Source: Arbacia lixula (taxonomy: Eukaryota; Echinodermata; Echinoidea; Arbacioida; Arbaciidae). From it: 64,000 nt of DNA. The stretch spans positions 4,378,724 through 4,442,723 of the forward strand of contig OZ022584.1 in NCBI GenBank assembly GCA_963669155.1, given 5' to 3'. Of the stretch, positions 12,639-26,515 are shown piece after piece; the first letter of the stretch is position 1, and each line of letters opens with the position of its first letter. A program made the translations under genes and the position numbers. The notes under the pieces were generated by a model. That model saw only the letters and a program-made list of their open reading frames with translations. It searched no databases and had not been told where the DNA came from.

Positions 12639-12640
<2 letters not shown>
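11609..12640. other. Non-coding; long but unsupported open frame
   Basis: A G-run lies at about 11763-11778. From 12045 to 12569 the plus strand is open for 174 codons from an ATG, but the second half is Pro/Ser/Leu-rich from a C- and T-rich stretch. The start has no supporting context and no domain is recognised. I do not call a gene here. Confidence 0.5.
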
Positions 12641-12694
<54 letters not shown>

Positions 12695-12712
12695 TGTGTG
12701 TGTGCGTGTATT
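12641..12712 (+). repeat. (TG)n microsatellite
   Basis: About 25 TG dinucleotides in an almost perfect run, then an imperfect tail with TTTG and TGCG interruptions. Confidence 0.95.
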
Positions 12713-15700
12713 TGTGGTGTGCGTGCGCCATTACATACGAAATACTGCAGTAAAGTTCTTGAGTGGACCACGTCGTAGGGCAGATCGCATCTCTTCAGCG
12801 CACTGGGATTTACACTTGCAGTAGAAAGCGTGCTGCATCACTCCTCGCCTCGACGTTCGAATCCCTCTCACACTTTGCGCCCAGACTTTCGGCTGAACGG
12901 GACGCCAGTTGTACGTACACCTCCCCACACACACTCTCTCGTCTCGCTCACCGGGCACGGTGCCTCTTCACGCCTTAGCTGTGATGTGGGAAATTCGTTC
13001 AGTTCTTCCAACTTGTAGACTCGTGGATATACTTGAAACAATCGCGATAAACTTATACCAACGGATTAAGATATATCCAGTAGCTTGCTGGAGTTATCTT
13101 TCTAAATGTTGATGTTTCTTTATGTGAAGCTCATTAACGCTGCGGCACAATAAAACTCGATAATTGTAATATACCAGTGCATCACACGTCTACAAGAAAC
13201 GGGATCATTCTTTGTCATCGTGGGCCAATCCTAGTCGGTTGACTGTGGAACACTTGAACACGTACACGTGAAGGAATGAATAAATTTCGTTTCAGATTTG
13301 GTCTTTGAGTTATTAGCAATTGACTCAATTGAACAAACCAGCTCTAATAGTTGAAAGCGGAATATCATCACTAACAACAGGAATTGCAATTGAAGGCATC
13401 TATCTAGCATCTATACCCTCGTTGGATCCTGGGCTGCGTGGAGTTTGAGAAGAATTTGGTAAGTTATCGGTTATTGTCTGCCTAACAATTACTATGGCGT
13501 GAGATTACGCTATCATGATCAGATGATTGCTCATCAAACCAACTTTTTTTTATCTTAACCAAAACGAAATGCAAATAATGTAATTATTTAGTGATGTGGG
13601 GTGGGGGTTAGGGTGAGGATGGGGCTGAGGATTTTCAGCTTTCACCTCACGAATTTTCTCGTGGTTCTGTAGGTGGGGTTTGTGAAAACAATGTGAATTG
13701 TTAATGTTATGATATGCGATCCTCGTTATATTTTGACTTTATCACGCTAATGGTGTGGCTGATCTTAGTGCAGTTGGAGTGGCTGATATTGTATACCCAT
13801 GTTTTTGTTATTTTCATGATATAAGCTCGTATGTTGTATATTGTATAACATGAATGTTTTTAGCTATCGTCTTTGGGACGACCAGTGACCTGATACACTG
13901 GTTTAGATTCCCACTGTAACATCAGTGTCAACGCGATGAAATGTGTTCTCTATTTTCAAAATGCTGCGATTTTATTATTTGTTTAATTCTTGGATTAAAG
14001 AAATTCGGGATTGGCTCTATACAGCTAATGTGTTTAGAGATGAGTGTTAACATTACCCAGTGATATGAGTTACACCATCACACCATGGATCACACATTAC
14101 TGATATCAGTTCACCCTCCGTTCATCGGCGAGTGACGGGAAACCAAAACATACAATGTCAATTCGTATCATCTTGATGTTGTCACATTCCAGTGACCTAT
14201 TTATTTACCTTGGTATAGATAGACCTATTTGGTAAATCCTTGAACCAAAAATCAAAGGTAAAAAGAGGATTATGGAAAGTCCCAGTGAAAAACGAAATAT
14301 ACAACCTAAAAAACTATTTAAAAGTTCTTAGATCTGGGAACTTTCTGATGTTAGGAAGAATTCCTAAACGTTGCAAGTGATGTGCCTGTCTGTCTCACAA
14401 TGTGTATTTTGTTTGGTTAAATACATTTTTGATAAGTTTTATATTCCTTAGAAGGAACTCTTGCATGTGTCACACTACTTGGCATATGTGAGCATAATGT
14501 TTGTGCACAAATCTATTCCATGTGCATACTCTCATGGTTTTGAATATAGCACAACTCGGGTTTGCACAACTACTCTTCCATCATTGAATTCGACAACCTA
14601 TGACGGTCAAATAGATCGATTTATCTTTTCAAAAGTTCTCCAAAATGAACCCAGAACACCTTTCCTTTCGAATTAACTTATCATAAGACTTTGCTACCCT
14701 TTTGAAACGGAGTGTACTCACTACAACATATACATGATATCTGCTGGATATTACGCCCTGCATCGCAAACGACCTAATGAAGAAATCTGTATCTTAACGA
14801 ATTTACCTAGATAATTTAGCAGTACTGTATGTTTGTGTTGGATCCTCTGACAATATTAGCCAATTTAAAGTTCGAATAATGACTGACATGCAGATAATGA
14901 GAGCCTGAGTATTGATTTACACATATAAATGAAGAGAATGTTCTCATTCAAATGTTCTTTTTTACGTGTGCTCTCCTAAACATACGTGTACGTACAGCAG
15001 ATGTAGGGAGCAGTATGGTACATACTACAAAACCCTTCATCGGTGAAGTGTACCGTGTCTCTTTGATTTCAGGAGTACTAATGTGGAATAATCTTAAACA
15101 ATAAAATCGTTGAAATAACACGGAACCAAACCCCTAGTGATAACGGCGTGTTTTTGCATATTCACACATGACGTCATGAAATTAAATGCTCTCGTTACCC
15201 AAGGCTCAATCTCTCTGTTTTACATGAATGGTCTTTCGCTCTCTGATATAAACCCTTTCTGTCCTAGAGAAACTAATACTATATACGATTTGTGTACATT
15301 ACTGGTATTCACACGTGACACACAAAGACTTAATAGGGTTAAAACTTAATAGGCAGGTGGAACTGTCCATCCACGTGGTAGCCTTTTATTCTTACCAGTA
15401 CATACGAGTGTCTTACTGCATGTCCTCAGTCGGTCCACCGTGGCCCCATGCCCCACATGTTTGCTCTTTTAATCATCCTGACATTTACGACTCTCTCTAG
15501 TTACGACAATTTTTTGACATTTTTATGCGTTACCTCGTTCGGATTTTACAAGCCCTCAACGCAAACTTTAAACAGAGATATACGAGGGGGTGATACCTCT
15601 CCGCATTTTACGACCTCTCAACAAATAGAAACGTGTGGGACTGTGGATCCAGGGGGTAGCAAATCGTGATGGTTGGCTATCGTGATTTTTTGAAGGTAGT

Positions 15701-16602
15701 TTTTATTTTATATTTTAGTACGGTTTAAAACGCATTTTCTTTAACTATGTGCTTGAATTGAATGATGGAATCGGATTAGTCAAGAAGGTGATATGTTCAC
15801 GAACCTCACTGGTCTGGCCTTCTGGGGTGGGGGCCTGCGTGGGGGAAGGATGGGGGTAGCGACGACAGCAATGTTTACGTGGTGTGCTTGATATCATTCA
15901 TTTATTGTACATTATTTTCTCATGAGATTGTGGGCAATCATAAGTTCAAATTATTCAACAATACTTATGAATGTTCCATTCATGCTTAAAAGTCTGACAT
16001 ATTGCCAAGGAAAGGTTGAAACAGTAGCATGCTTTGTGTTTTAGTCGATTTTGTTTTTCTTCTTGTATTAATGGGAGGAGGGGCGTCTTTTCTGCTACGC
16101 TACTAAAATGCTAATACATGTACTTTACTTTTTTAAATCTGAAAAAGCCTCGCAATACATGTACACGAGTAGCAAGTTAAAGCGATAGTCTATCAATCGA
16201 GTCTGTGCTAGCCTAGCTTCCAGGCTGCTAAACATTTCTGATCCAAACTGAAAAAAAGTATAGACCAATCTCTGTATACTTCTCCTCTTTTTTCAGTTTG
16301 CTGGAAAAAGAAAAGAAGAATATCAATAATGATTAGTCTACTACAGCCAGACCCCCTCTATTAAATAGTTTGGTAAAACTATTAAAACTATTAGAAATGC
16401 CCAACTGTCCTGAATCCAGGCTAAGTCTGTGCATGCACATTACCCTGCCTGCGATTTAGCGGGCAGCCAGACCAGGATCGCGGGCACCCAGGCGGTGCCA
16501 TGCAAGGTCGTGTTCTCCAAAAACAGCTGGCGGGCGAAACCAGAACTTCACGAGAGTTTTCCTTACAACGAACCAGGGGAGAGAGTGGAAAATGAAGAGA
16601 GA
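12713..16602. other. Non-coding sequence
   Basis: The piece 12720-12990 is CpG-rich and contains an isolated box-B-like GTTCGAATCCC at about 12857, but no box A at tRNA distance. The rest (13.1-16.2 kb) is AT-rich with no supported exon. A short imperfect hairpin lies at 16245-16299. Confidence 0.55.
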
Positions 16603-16941
<339 letters not shown>

Positions 16942-18699
16942 AAGAGAGGGGGACAGAAGAGAGAAAGAAAGAGAGATACACTCAGACCTCAGAGGGAAGG
17001 TGGCGGTATCGTAGAAGAAATGGAGGCCAGTGTTTAGAAGCTCTGGAAGAGATTACTTTACCTCTTTACCCCAGTTTCTTGACAGGATTGCATTCACCTG
17101 TAGCCCTAATCCGGTCCGTGTCCAAGCGAGGCTTCACTCGATCCCCGCCACACCTCCGGGCGAGAATGTGGTGTGGTGTGGTGTTTCTGTGTGCATTCTC
17201 TATATACCTGCATGTACCAAGGATAGACACCATTACAAGCTCTCTCTCTCAGTCTCAGCTCATATCAGCACCACATTGTCTGCTGCCTATAGCATGTTAC
17301 AGGCTCGGGTGCCTATTGTTCTCATAATGAACCTTACGTCTAGTCTGTTTAGCTATGGTGTAACCTTTGCGTCCCAGACAAATTGCTGCTCTATTAAATT
17401 TGCTTGTATTACTGGTGAAATAAAATACACTTATGACACATTACGAGTGAAAGATAGTGTATGCCGATAGCACTTAAAACTAAACAATTTTCAATATTGC
17501 ACGAACCACACGACAAACTAAAGGTCAGAATGATGAAATATCAAACTTGATGTGATGTATATAGAGCTCACATAAATGAGTCACATTCTTCTTTTATAGT
17601 TCTCCTATATATGAGGCTTAGTTGTTTAATCATACGAAACTAAACTCAGAGCTAACAATGATGTCTCGCATGGGCAGTCACAATGATATTTTGTCACCAA
17701 CTTGACATGGGTATTAAAAAAAACATTTCGAAATGAAGTCGAGGACCTGCAGACCATTACATTGAGACAATTTTGCTGAACATCAAAATATTCACAACCA
17801 TGGCGGGGAGTGCGTAACGCGCGGGGAACCAGCGAACTGGGGAGTCCCATGTTTCGAGCAACGCAACAAACTTGATCGGATTGTTTCGCTTACAAATATT
17901 GTCAGTGCAAGGGTCTACATATTCGAGACTGACTTTTAGACGAAGCGACTAAACACTTCTTATGAAAATGTATTTATAAGTAAATATCCACCCAGTAAAA
18001 GTCCGTTTCTACTTCTAGTTACAAAATGTGGTTATTAAATACAAAAATGTCCCTGCTAACACTAGCATTAATATGTCAATGGAATGGTGTACAATGAATG
18101 TGTTAGTGGAAGGGCTTGATAGAATCGTTATAAACGTATATATATACACGTATGGACAACCCGAAATCATTTCGTTTAAATTCTAGCAATCAACATAATT
18201 CCACTGAAAGTAAGTTTTTACTTCGTGTGTTGTGAAGGAATTCGGGGTTCTATTGACAGTTGATTTTACACAACTATGCGAATCAGGACACCACTATTAT
18301 GCATTAGGTTAGAGTTAATTATTGTCGCGATATCGGAACGATAGGTTCCCTTTAATTATCAATTACTCATCATCATGTCAAGACATGATTCACGATGGCA
18401 CAGAAAGAACCCTGAATATGCAACGTGGTCAATCAATGGGGCTGTCGGTCTAGTTGTCTCGGGTGTTCGTGCAGTCTGCAGCTTTTGTGTGAAGTATGGA
18501 ATGAATAATATTGTATGCTATGATATCGCGTGCCTCCGCGCTCGATATTATACAATAAATCTCTCTCCTCTCCTTCTCTCTTTCATTCGTGTTCTTATCC
18601 TCCTCCTCCCCTCGTGTCCCTCCGTGCGCGCCATCCCGTGTTCACAACGCTCGAGTATTGTTTTAATTCCCTCTGGTATTGTTGTCATGATTGCCGAGT
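16942..18699. other. Non-coding sequence
   Basis: No supported gene. The part 17080-17210 is CpG-rich. From 17470 to 18360 the sequence is AT-rich without repeats that I can see. Confidence 0.55.
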
Positions 18700-19500
18700 G
18701 ATTTCGGACGAGTAACCCAGTCCGCTCTGGGAAGCGATGCGAGTGGCATTGCTGCCCCTCTCACGTTCGTTCAACTCGCGCCCCATAATCCCCTCCCTGC
18801 GCCGTCACGGAGCACCCCTCCATCGTATGGAGGAGAAATGAGCCCCGCTCGAAAGGGGCTGGATTTCACCAGCGTTTGGCCACAAAACCAGGGGATTCGG
18901 TTTCAGAGAAACGTTAGACACTCTTTCGCACGATCATTTCGAACGAATTTTCTTTAGGTGAGAGTCGAGATATTCGTCCTGCTACGGATCTGTCGAAGAA
19001 ACCGCGAATCCATGACGCTGGCACTACGGCGGCGCGGTTTTACGTTACAAGACGGCGGAGCGCGGTCCGAGCAACGAGAACCACTCCGACCTCATTCCGT
19101 ACGCGCTGCGAAATACGCGCGAAATGCCACATCTATCCCGTCGCCGGTGGCGTCATCTTCCATCGAACTCGTCTGAATTGCATGAGATAAAAGGCGGGGT
19201 TTGGAGTTATTAGCCATCACTGAGGAGATTCGATGTGGTTTAGATGCTCCGTACGCCCGCAGGCTACAAGGAAGAAGAGGGTCTCGGTCGACGGTGCATG
19301 AACGCCGGGGTTCTAGATGGAGCGAGCGCGCGCTGTGCAGCTGCGCCGTGCTGCGGCACCCTCCCCGAGAGAGGGCAGACCAGCGAACTATGTGCCGAGG
19401 TCGGACGACACACGAAGCTGCCCTCGGGACATTCATGTCGACTATCGACCGATGTCCTCACTCGTCGTCGCCATCGAGGTGACGTAGGTGAAGCCCATGT
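18700..19500. promoter_or_regulatory. CpG-dense segment, possible promoter or regulatory island
   Basis: This 0.8-kb stretch has many CpG dinucleotides (runs such as GGCGGCGCGG, TCGTCGTCGCC and ACGCGCGAAAT) against an AT-rich background. Several frames are open on both strands simply because stops are AT-rich, and none looks like a known domain. CTTTAGGTGAGAG at about 18951-18963 could be a donor or an acceptor. A TSS for the gene whose first coding exon is at 33152 is one possibility, but nothing ties them together. Confidence 0.25.
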
Positions 19501-21619
19501 CTGAATCTTCATCGTTGAATACGCTCCTGTCAGCTGAAGTAGAAAAAAAAATAAAAACGCGTGTGGAATGCAATTCTGCAATTTACTTTGCCGAATGTGG
19601 ATGATAATCACAAATTCACCCTTCATGTACACCTTCTTACTTTTGTCTTCCTTCTAGTGATCAAATCTCTTGGGACCAACTACCAAGCCGGGTAGAGCTC
19701 AGTGACGTTTTACCCATTTCCTGCACATGCACTACATAGAAAAATAAAGGGCATCTTTAATAGTGGTTCAAAGATTACAGGGCCCATCATTATGGATCGG
19801 GCCTCCTGTCGTGATCACGGGCCCCTTTCTCGTTTGATGCCAGGGTAAGGTGAAGGAATAGTCTCAACATGGTGAAGGTTATCTTATGTCCTATGTCCTG
19901 AATATGGGGCTTATCGTCATAAATGCTGTGTCAGACTTATCCTCATTCTAGACCAAACTAGACCCACATTGAAGTTTTTATTCTCGCACAAGTCGTCCCC
20001 ATTTTAACATTCGAGCAATCACTTTCTGCGTCATTCACACCTCTATGCTTCGGCTTTATGCCTTCACTGCTCTAAAGGCCCTAGACACAAGTCCACAGCC
20101 TATAAAGGTGTATGCGTATGTCTGTTTGTTGGTTCCTGGACCCTGTTGGGTCTTTCATCCTGCGTGGAACAATTCGGAAGTCTCTGTCCATCTACCAGTC
20201 CACTTACACGCTGCCCGCGGGTTCTCGACGGAGATTGGGTGTTTGCGTTTACACCAGTGAAACAAGGCGGGTCTGTTCGGTCCTGGACCTGCTACCAATG
20301 ATGCTCGCTTCATGCATCATAGGACTTACTAGTCGGGACAGCGTGCATGTGGGGTCAAAGTTGGTCTAAGGATGTATGAAGCGATAAAGCTATATTAGCT
20401 CCGTATATCCTTGGTTGTACTGTACTTGACGGCAGTCGTTTGAATCGAAGAAAAAGTGTCCCTGCAATGGACATCGCTGTTGCCTGATCGCGGTTCACAC
20501 GCATTGTATGCCTTGCATGGAGGACTAGCGAAATATCTGAAGACTGGTTCCTGGGAGATTAAACGGAAGAACCCTCTCTGAATATTGATAGTCATTGAAT
20601 ATGCCACCTAGTTACATGCATTAACACTTGGTCAGCCCGTCTACATCAGTATGTCTGAAACTACAAAGACTAGCTGTCGCATGTTTTACATAACTGACAA
20701 CGCAGTCGCTAGTCTTAACTTGCAGACATACTGTTGTGAGAAAGAGTCATAATCGGTCTGTGTCTGAAGACTACGAACCACCTGCTGCCAGAAACCAACC
20801 AGCCCGATTACTTCTCCCTGAATGCTACAATAATTATTGACAGGATTCACAATTTAGCCTGATAAATTAGATTAGGACCCTCGTCAGAATGGGGGTTAAA
20901 TTGTAATGTGTAATGTTGTTAACGCGACGTTTTTAAGCTGTTATAATTAATTGTAACGTTCCAGCTATGCTCTTCTTTTGACTGCGAAAGTAGAACTCGC
21001 GAGCATCTATTCGGGCGCCGCTGTCGTATGGACATCTGTTATTAGCATCTCCCGCCAAATAACCAACCAATCGTTACAGTGCCCGCCCCCATGTTCACAT
21101 GTCTAAACTATGATTTCGCTCGGGGTCTTTTTTGGTGGATGAGTCAATCTCAACCACGCCGCTGCACGCTTCAAAAACATCGCGATCATCGGGCGGAAAA
21201 AGAAGAATCAATCAGGGAACAAACGTGGAAGAAAAGAAAGACGAAATGATAACAATTAACGGGTTTGGTGGTGGGCCGGGCCCCGGGGAAAGAATAACGT
21301 CGGAATATGAGAAATTGGAAGTGGACATTGTGTTGGGTTAATCAAACGTGCGTAATGAGTGTGGCGGAGGTGTGAGGGCGAAGTTCTGGGTGGCGCGCTT
21401 TGTTGCTGGTGTTGGTGTGTAGGAGATGAGACCCTTCATGGCTGCCAGTGGGTTAATGAAATGTGCATGGTTTGTTTGCCGGAGGGACCCTGCCGGCCCG
21501 CAGTATAAAAACCTCCACAAGAATTCCCAATTATGCAAGTACATGCCTTCAGTGAGGGAACGAATTATTAACGCTACATGTTGCGTGAAACGGAACCTAA
21601 AATTGTTTAATGTAAACAA
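19501..21619. other. Non-coding sequence
   Basis: No gene supported. GC-richer patches occur at 20150-20260 and 21000-21520. The frame at 21132-21341 is open for 69 codons but lacks an ATG or splice context. Confidence 0.55.
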
Positions 21620-21627
21620 CCCCCCTC

Positions 21628-21717
<90 letters not shown>

Positions 21718-21741
21718 ACGCCCCCCCCCACACACACACAA
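21620..21741 (-). repeat. Compound poly-C, (CT)n, (CA)n, poly-C, (CA)n microsatellite
   Basis: On the plus strand C6 runs into about 35 CT units, then about 13 CA units, then CG(C)9, then CA again. On the purine strand of the CT part the G run lies 3' of the GA repeat, as at other loci in this window. Confidence 0.95.
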
Positions 21742-24700
21742 GTGCATATAGCGGATATTTCTTTCATAATGGTCGTCCAGCAAACCGTTGCTCTCTTCCA
21801 CAAATTGCACTTCCTCGAAATCCAGAAAAGGTGTACAATTTCACACCTCCGCCCGCAACTTTGGCCGCAGCGGAGAAAAGGATGTTGTCGCCTTAGTCGG
21901 AGGGGACATTCCATCGGTGACCATTGGTCGACCCCATTGGTCAGATAATATTAGCTGGCAGATATGAATTTAGAACGACATCTCCCGGTTGTATGTGTAA
22001 TTATATTAGGACTTGGTGTATGCAGGAGTCTCTTTTCACCTCCCTGGTGTATGTAGCGAGGTATTTTCAATGATGTGGCCAATAAATGGTATTTAATTGA
22101 CCCATTTATTGCTCTCCTGTGATAATAATTGCATCAATAAGAGGCTTTATACGGACGTTTCTAAGCGCGCCGGTTTCCTATTTAAACAAAAACACTCTAC
22201 ATTATAATACTTCTTAATAGAAATATGACTGGTCATTTGGATCATATTTCTTATAAACTTCTCAAGCATACTGATCTTTTAAAAGAGAGACTAAGTATAT
22301 AATAATAAGTATCGAGCAGTACAACTCCAATTTCATCACGGCTGAAAGATTATGAATGGTTCAACTCAAAATTTGGTCTAATGTGGGAGTGTGGTCATCA
22401 TTCTATGAGCTGTTGTCGCATCATTCTGTGCACCAGTTATACAAGCGCCCTCTATGCCTCCTGCTCAGGCTGCCGGGACTTGGACTTGGATCGAGGAGAT
22501 CACAAACCAAAGACCCACCGTGCTGTCTGCCTTGATGAGGCACTCGTAAAGCATCGCCGCTCCAAACCCAGGATTGAAGTGGATACGCGCGGTGCCATAG
22601 TCTGCTCGTACAGACTCGTTGCGACACCGTTTGCAAACATGTGTATGTGCGATCAGACTGAGGATGCATGAAGCGAGCAGACTACAGTCGGTGTATCCAA
22701 TAGTTCAAATTGTCTGGAAGTGTGGACCATATTTCAACGGTGTGTAGTCATCCATAAGCAGACATAATTATGTTTTAACTGAATAGAAGATTTTGTGCTG
22801 GAAACCTTCATTGCGGAAGTTTCCTCTTTTCTCGCCCCCCCCCCCCCCCCCCTCCTCCCCGCTGCCCTTTTCCCCAATGAGCTAAGCGCTTGACTACCCG
22901 GGGGCCTGGGTACATTGAACAGAAAACATATTATGAGATTCATTTACATAAAAAATGGCTCACAAAAATGCCACTCCTTCACCGATATTTACTTTCCATC
23001 AGCCGACTGTCTGTGCCTTTAAATGGCTCCATTGTCTTCCTCCGTTCAATATGATGAATTCCAGTCAACCTTCATCGTAATAATTCGCATGTGCCGATAT
23101 CGTAAGTTGTACCATCTCGGCTGGCTCCGTGCACGAGATACGAGCCATCCATCGATTAACTAATGACTATACTTCATTAGTTGCATCTTGCACGGTGGAT
23201 GGACGAAGACAGACCCAGTCGGTCAATGCTAATGACGATGAGTGATGTATTCTTATAGATTCTGCTTGATTGGCGGGAATTCAGGCATGAACGAGAACCA
23301 GACGAGGTAAACAAGCCATAAAAACATACCACATCCTTTGTTCGTTCAGGCTTACGTACGGTCGGTCGATCCTGGGTAACTCGAGTTCGCTTATATAGTT
23401 TGCGTCTCAAATGTTCGACCTATTATTATCATTGTCAACTACGAGCACAAAAGACGTAAGTGACAATTCACCTGAATTGGGTCATTATTGTTTATAACTG
23501 TCTGCTCCAGCCTCAAGGATTTGTGTGTTGAAATTAAGCAAGCACCGTGCCATTTGAAATACAACAACTAGTGTTTTTGTGTTTGTTTCTTTAGTTATGG
23601 TTATATGTATTGAATTCCCCGGTTTGTTTGGTATTGCCGCTTATTTATGTTCGTTACTTGGTTCCTTTTGTCACTGTGCGTTGGTATACATGGGTAATTA
23701 ATTTTCCTGAATGCTTTGTCTGTGCCCTGCTCGTAGACACTGCTGGCGGCACGGCTAGTCGATCTGCGCGGTTGTTGTTGTATATTGACTAAACGAGCGG
23801 AATGACTTGGAATAACACAACGCCTCCTAATTAATAGCTTCTCCGCCCATGCTCCTCCTCTTCCTCCGTCCCCCTCCCCCTCCCCCACACCGTCAATTTC
23901 TATACCCACTTTTCATGTGACTCATGATATCGGAGAAAGCTGCAAGCTCTCTGTTCTAAGTTTGTACATGAACTATCATACTTGAGGCAACCCTCATAGT
24001 AGGGGCCATGCTCGTACCATGTGAGTGATGTTTATCCTTTACGATGTCCATCCCTCTCCCTTTGTTTTCATTTTAATGTAACGTCACAACAGTTTGTTTT
24101 ACAACGAAAATATGCCCGGCCCTGACCCATTTATTTCACTGACCTGTAAGGACTATCTTAATTGTGATGATTGGTGGAAATTCAGATACATCAAGAGGAA
24201 GAGATAGGAACGTATGGGTTAGAAAGGGTAGGTAGGGGGAGGGTGGGGGTGGGGGTGGGGGTGGGGGGTTAAGAGATAGCGGGAGGAAGAGACATGGAAA
24301 CGAACAGGGGCCAGGGGTAAATAAATATGAGGTACATAGCGCCAGCTTGTGTCGGTGTGTGCAAAAGCCTGTTGTCACCGAATGTACACGTACCATGTAT
24401 GACTATGATTGATGTACTAACAAAATCTTTATTTGTATTTCTTCTCCCCGAAAATGTCTAACTTCCATTTTTTTGTTTAAATTTTGACATGAAATATAAA
24501 TCAATATATTACTAGAAATTACTACCATTCCAACAACGGAACTGTGGTTGTTAATACTATACATCTCCCTGTTCTGTATAATTTACTATCAATGATTTAT
24601 TGTTATTTTAACTCATTAAAATGCTTTTAGTTTATACTCAATTTATTTCATTATGCTAGCAAACATGCTGCCCTCTTTAAAATGAATGAACCTGCACCAT

Positions 24701-25498
24701 TTTGGAAAAAGTGCATAGCACGTCATGCATGCTGTATACCGCTTTGATTTCGCGTAATTTCGCCGTACTTTTCCGGCCGACCAACAGTGCTTGGTCCATG
24801 GGGGGATGGGTGTAAACGGCGATCCTTCTCGCCCGTCAACCTGCTGGGCCTGTTTCCACTATCGCATGTTTTGGGGTAAACGACTCGACTCCTCCGGCGT
24901 CCAAGCAATGCGCACGGTCTCGAAGCACAAGCGCGCCCCATGGTTGCCCGCGCTCGAAACTGCGCGACGCTCCTCCAGAATGGCGTTGCTCTTTTATGAC
25001 TACGCAGTGTGAACAACTCTAGCGGCGTCCCAGGGAGACCCAACCGGTTTTCTGGATTATTTATCCTCTCGGCTCGTACATGCAGGTCGAACAGTTCAAT
25101 CAAACTCACGCCATCATTATTTCATCAGCAATCCCCTTTCCGCTTCGTAACAGGTGATGTGATTGAACATGGCATCGGTGTTGCAAGGGAAACACGCTCA
25201 AGTATCGCAGGTAGCAAATCTGATTAGGTTTCCTCTCACTGCAATCAAAATCAACACAATTTACTCGAGTGCATGCGATATTCCACGCTAACACAATTAT
25301 GAAATAATTCACAATGATTCGAGCATTACCATCACTCAAACCTTGCGCCGCTGGGTAAATCATTTAAGGAACTTCGAGGATTAACGCTCGTTTATTTACA
25401 TATCTCGAAAAAGACTCGAATCATGTTTGTCATCAGTATTATTGTACAGTGTGACGTTCCACATCTTACATGAAGTCAAATAAGTTTGTTTTGGCATA
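21742..25498. other. Non-coding sequence
   Basis: A C16 run lies at about 22837-22852. An 11-bp inverted pair TAGTCTGCTCG / CGAGCAGACTA lies at about 22598 and 22674. A G-rich tract lies at 24235-24268 and is listed separately. The patch 24740-25060 is CpG-rich with an open minus-strand frame of no recognisable family. Confidence 0.55.
24235..24268 (+). repeat. (GGGGGT)n G-rich tract, G-quadruplex candidate
   Basis: Successive runs of G5/G3/G5/G5/G5/G6 are separated by a single A or T. At least five G-runs of three or more with one-base loops satisfy the usual G-quadruplex pattern. Confidence 0.85.
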
Positions 25499-25503
25499 CT
25501 GTG

Positions 25504-26025
25504 CAGGGCTCTACAAAAAAAAAAAATTACTGCTTGCCCGACAGGGCAAGTGGTAAAAATATTTGCTTGCCCTGGAGGAAAAACTGCTTGCCCGATTTTT
25601 TTTTCATTATAACCTTTGTTTTTCACTAATTTTTCTGCAGAAGCGGCATACCTTATCCTGCCGAATTATAACATACTTTACAGGACAACTGAACATAACA
25701 ATATGTATTTACACAGAGTTTGACAAGTTACTAGTGTTTGTTTTTTTCATCCGAGTCCATCATGTTTAGCACTGACTCTCCTAACTATAGTACTCTTGCT
25801 TTCACTCGATCTCACTCCAATTTCAGCTGTGTTTGCCTGGTTTGACATGATACGAGACACATTCACATTAATTTTCTCGCATATGCATAAGAACAATGTT
25901 ATTTCCATATTTTTGGGTGGAAAATAACCACTTGCCCGCACGGGCAAGTGTCTTTGAGAAATGCTTGCCCGGGGGTCATTTTCACTTGCCCCGGGCAATC
26001 GGGCAAGTGGGTTTGTAGAGCCCTG
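25504..26025. mobile_element. TIR element built from inverted GCTTGCCCG / CGGGCAAGC units
   Basis: The left end CAGGGCTCTACAAA (25504-25517) is the inverse of the right end TTTGTAGAGCCCTG (26012-26025). Both ends are flanked by CTGTG (25499-25503 and 26026-26030), a plausible 5-bp target duplication. Both sub-terminal regions carry several short palindromes of CTTGCCCG with CGGGCAAG, at 25534-25592 and 25932-26008. The interior codes for nothing recognisable, so it is a non-autonomous DNA element. CAGGG ends resemble hAT-type termini, but the duplication length does not match the usual 8 bp. Confidence 0.75.
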
Positions 26026-26059
26026 CTGTGTATTTACGTGTAATAACATATTCCATGCA

Positions 26060-26201
26060 TTACCCCGAGGCAGAAAGAAAGTATGATTTGTGTAATGTTT
26101 TCAATTTAGTGACGTCACGTGCGAGCTGCTCTCCCATAATTCTGTGTGCTGTATGGATTCCATAAATTGCCCTTATTGATGAAGGAATACAACATTTTCA
26201 G

Positions 26202-26253
<52 letters not shown>

Positions 26254-26515
26254 CCATGTGTCTAATGTTATATCAAATGCATACGTAAACATATCCTTAT
26301 GAGGAAAATGAATTAAAAATTAATAAAAGAAATACAGAACTTTAATATGGCAGAGTAGCTCGCAAGTGACTTCACAAAAGTAAGAGTTGAAATTCATAAC
26401 TGTTATATTTTGACGGAAATTCGTTAAACCTTTACTTATTTGTTTTTTTTTTGTTTTTTTTTTTGCTTTATATTAAAAAAAAACTGCTGAAACTTGAGTG
26501 TGGACTTTCCCGTTA
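26060..26515. mobile_element. Degraded MITE, copy A of the TGACGTCACGTG family
   Basis: The sub-terminal arm 26110-26137 matches the inverse of 26347-26374 at 24 of 28 positions. The right end GTGGACTTTCCC (about 26500-26511) matches the right terminus of the second copy at 27874-28316. The left terminus is too eroded to place. A (TG)n tract at 26203-26249 sits between the arms. Confidence 0.6.
26203..26249 (+). repeat. (TG)n microsatellite inside MITE copy A
   Basis: About 23 perfect TG units, lying between the inverted arms of the element. Confidence 0.95.

Noticed and set aside
12850-12870. GTTCGAATCCC as a tRNA T-loop
   Set aside because: No partner box A or cloverleaf.
22856-22925. AGCGCTTGACTACC plus CCTGGGTACATTGAAC as a tRNA/SINE
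   Set aside because: Vaguely tRNA-like, but the A box is not recognisable and the stems do not pair.
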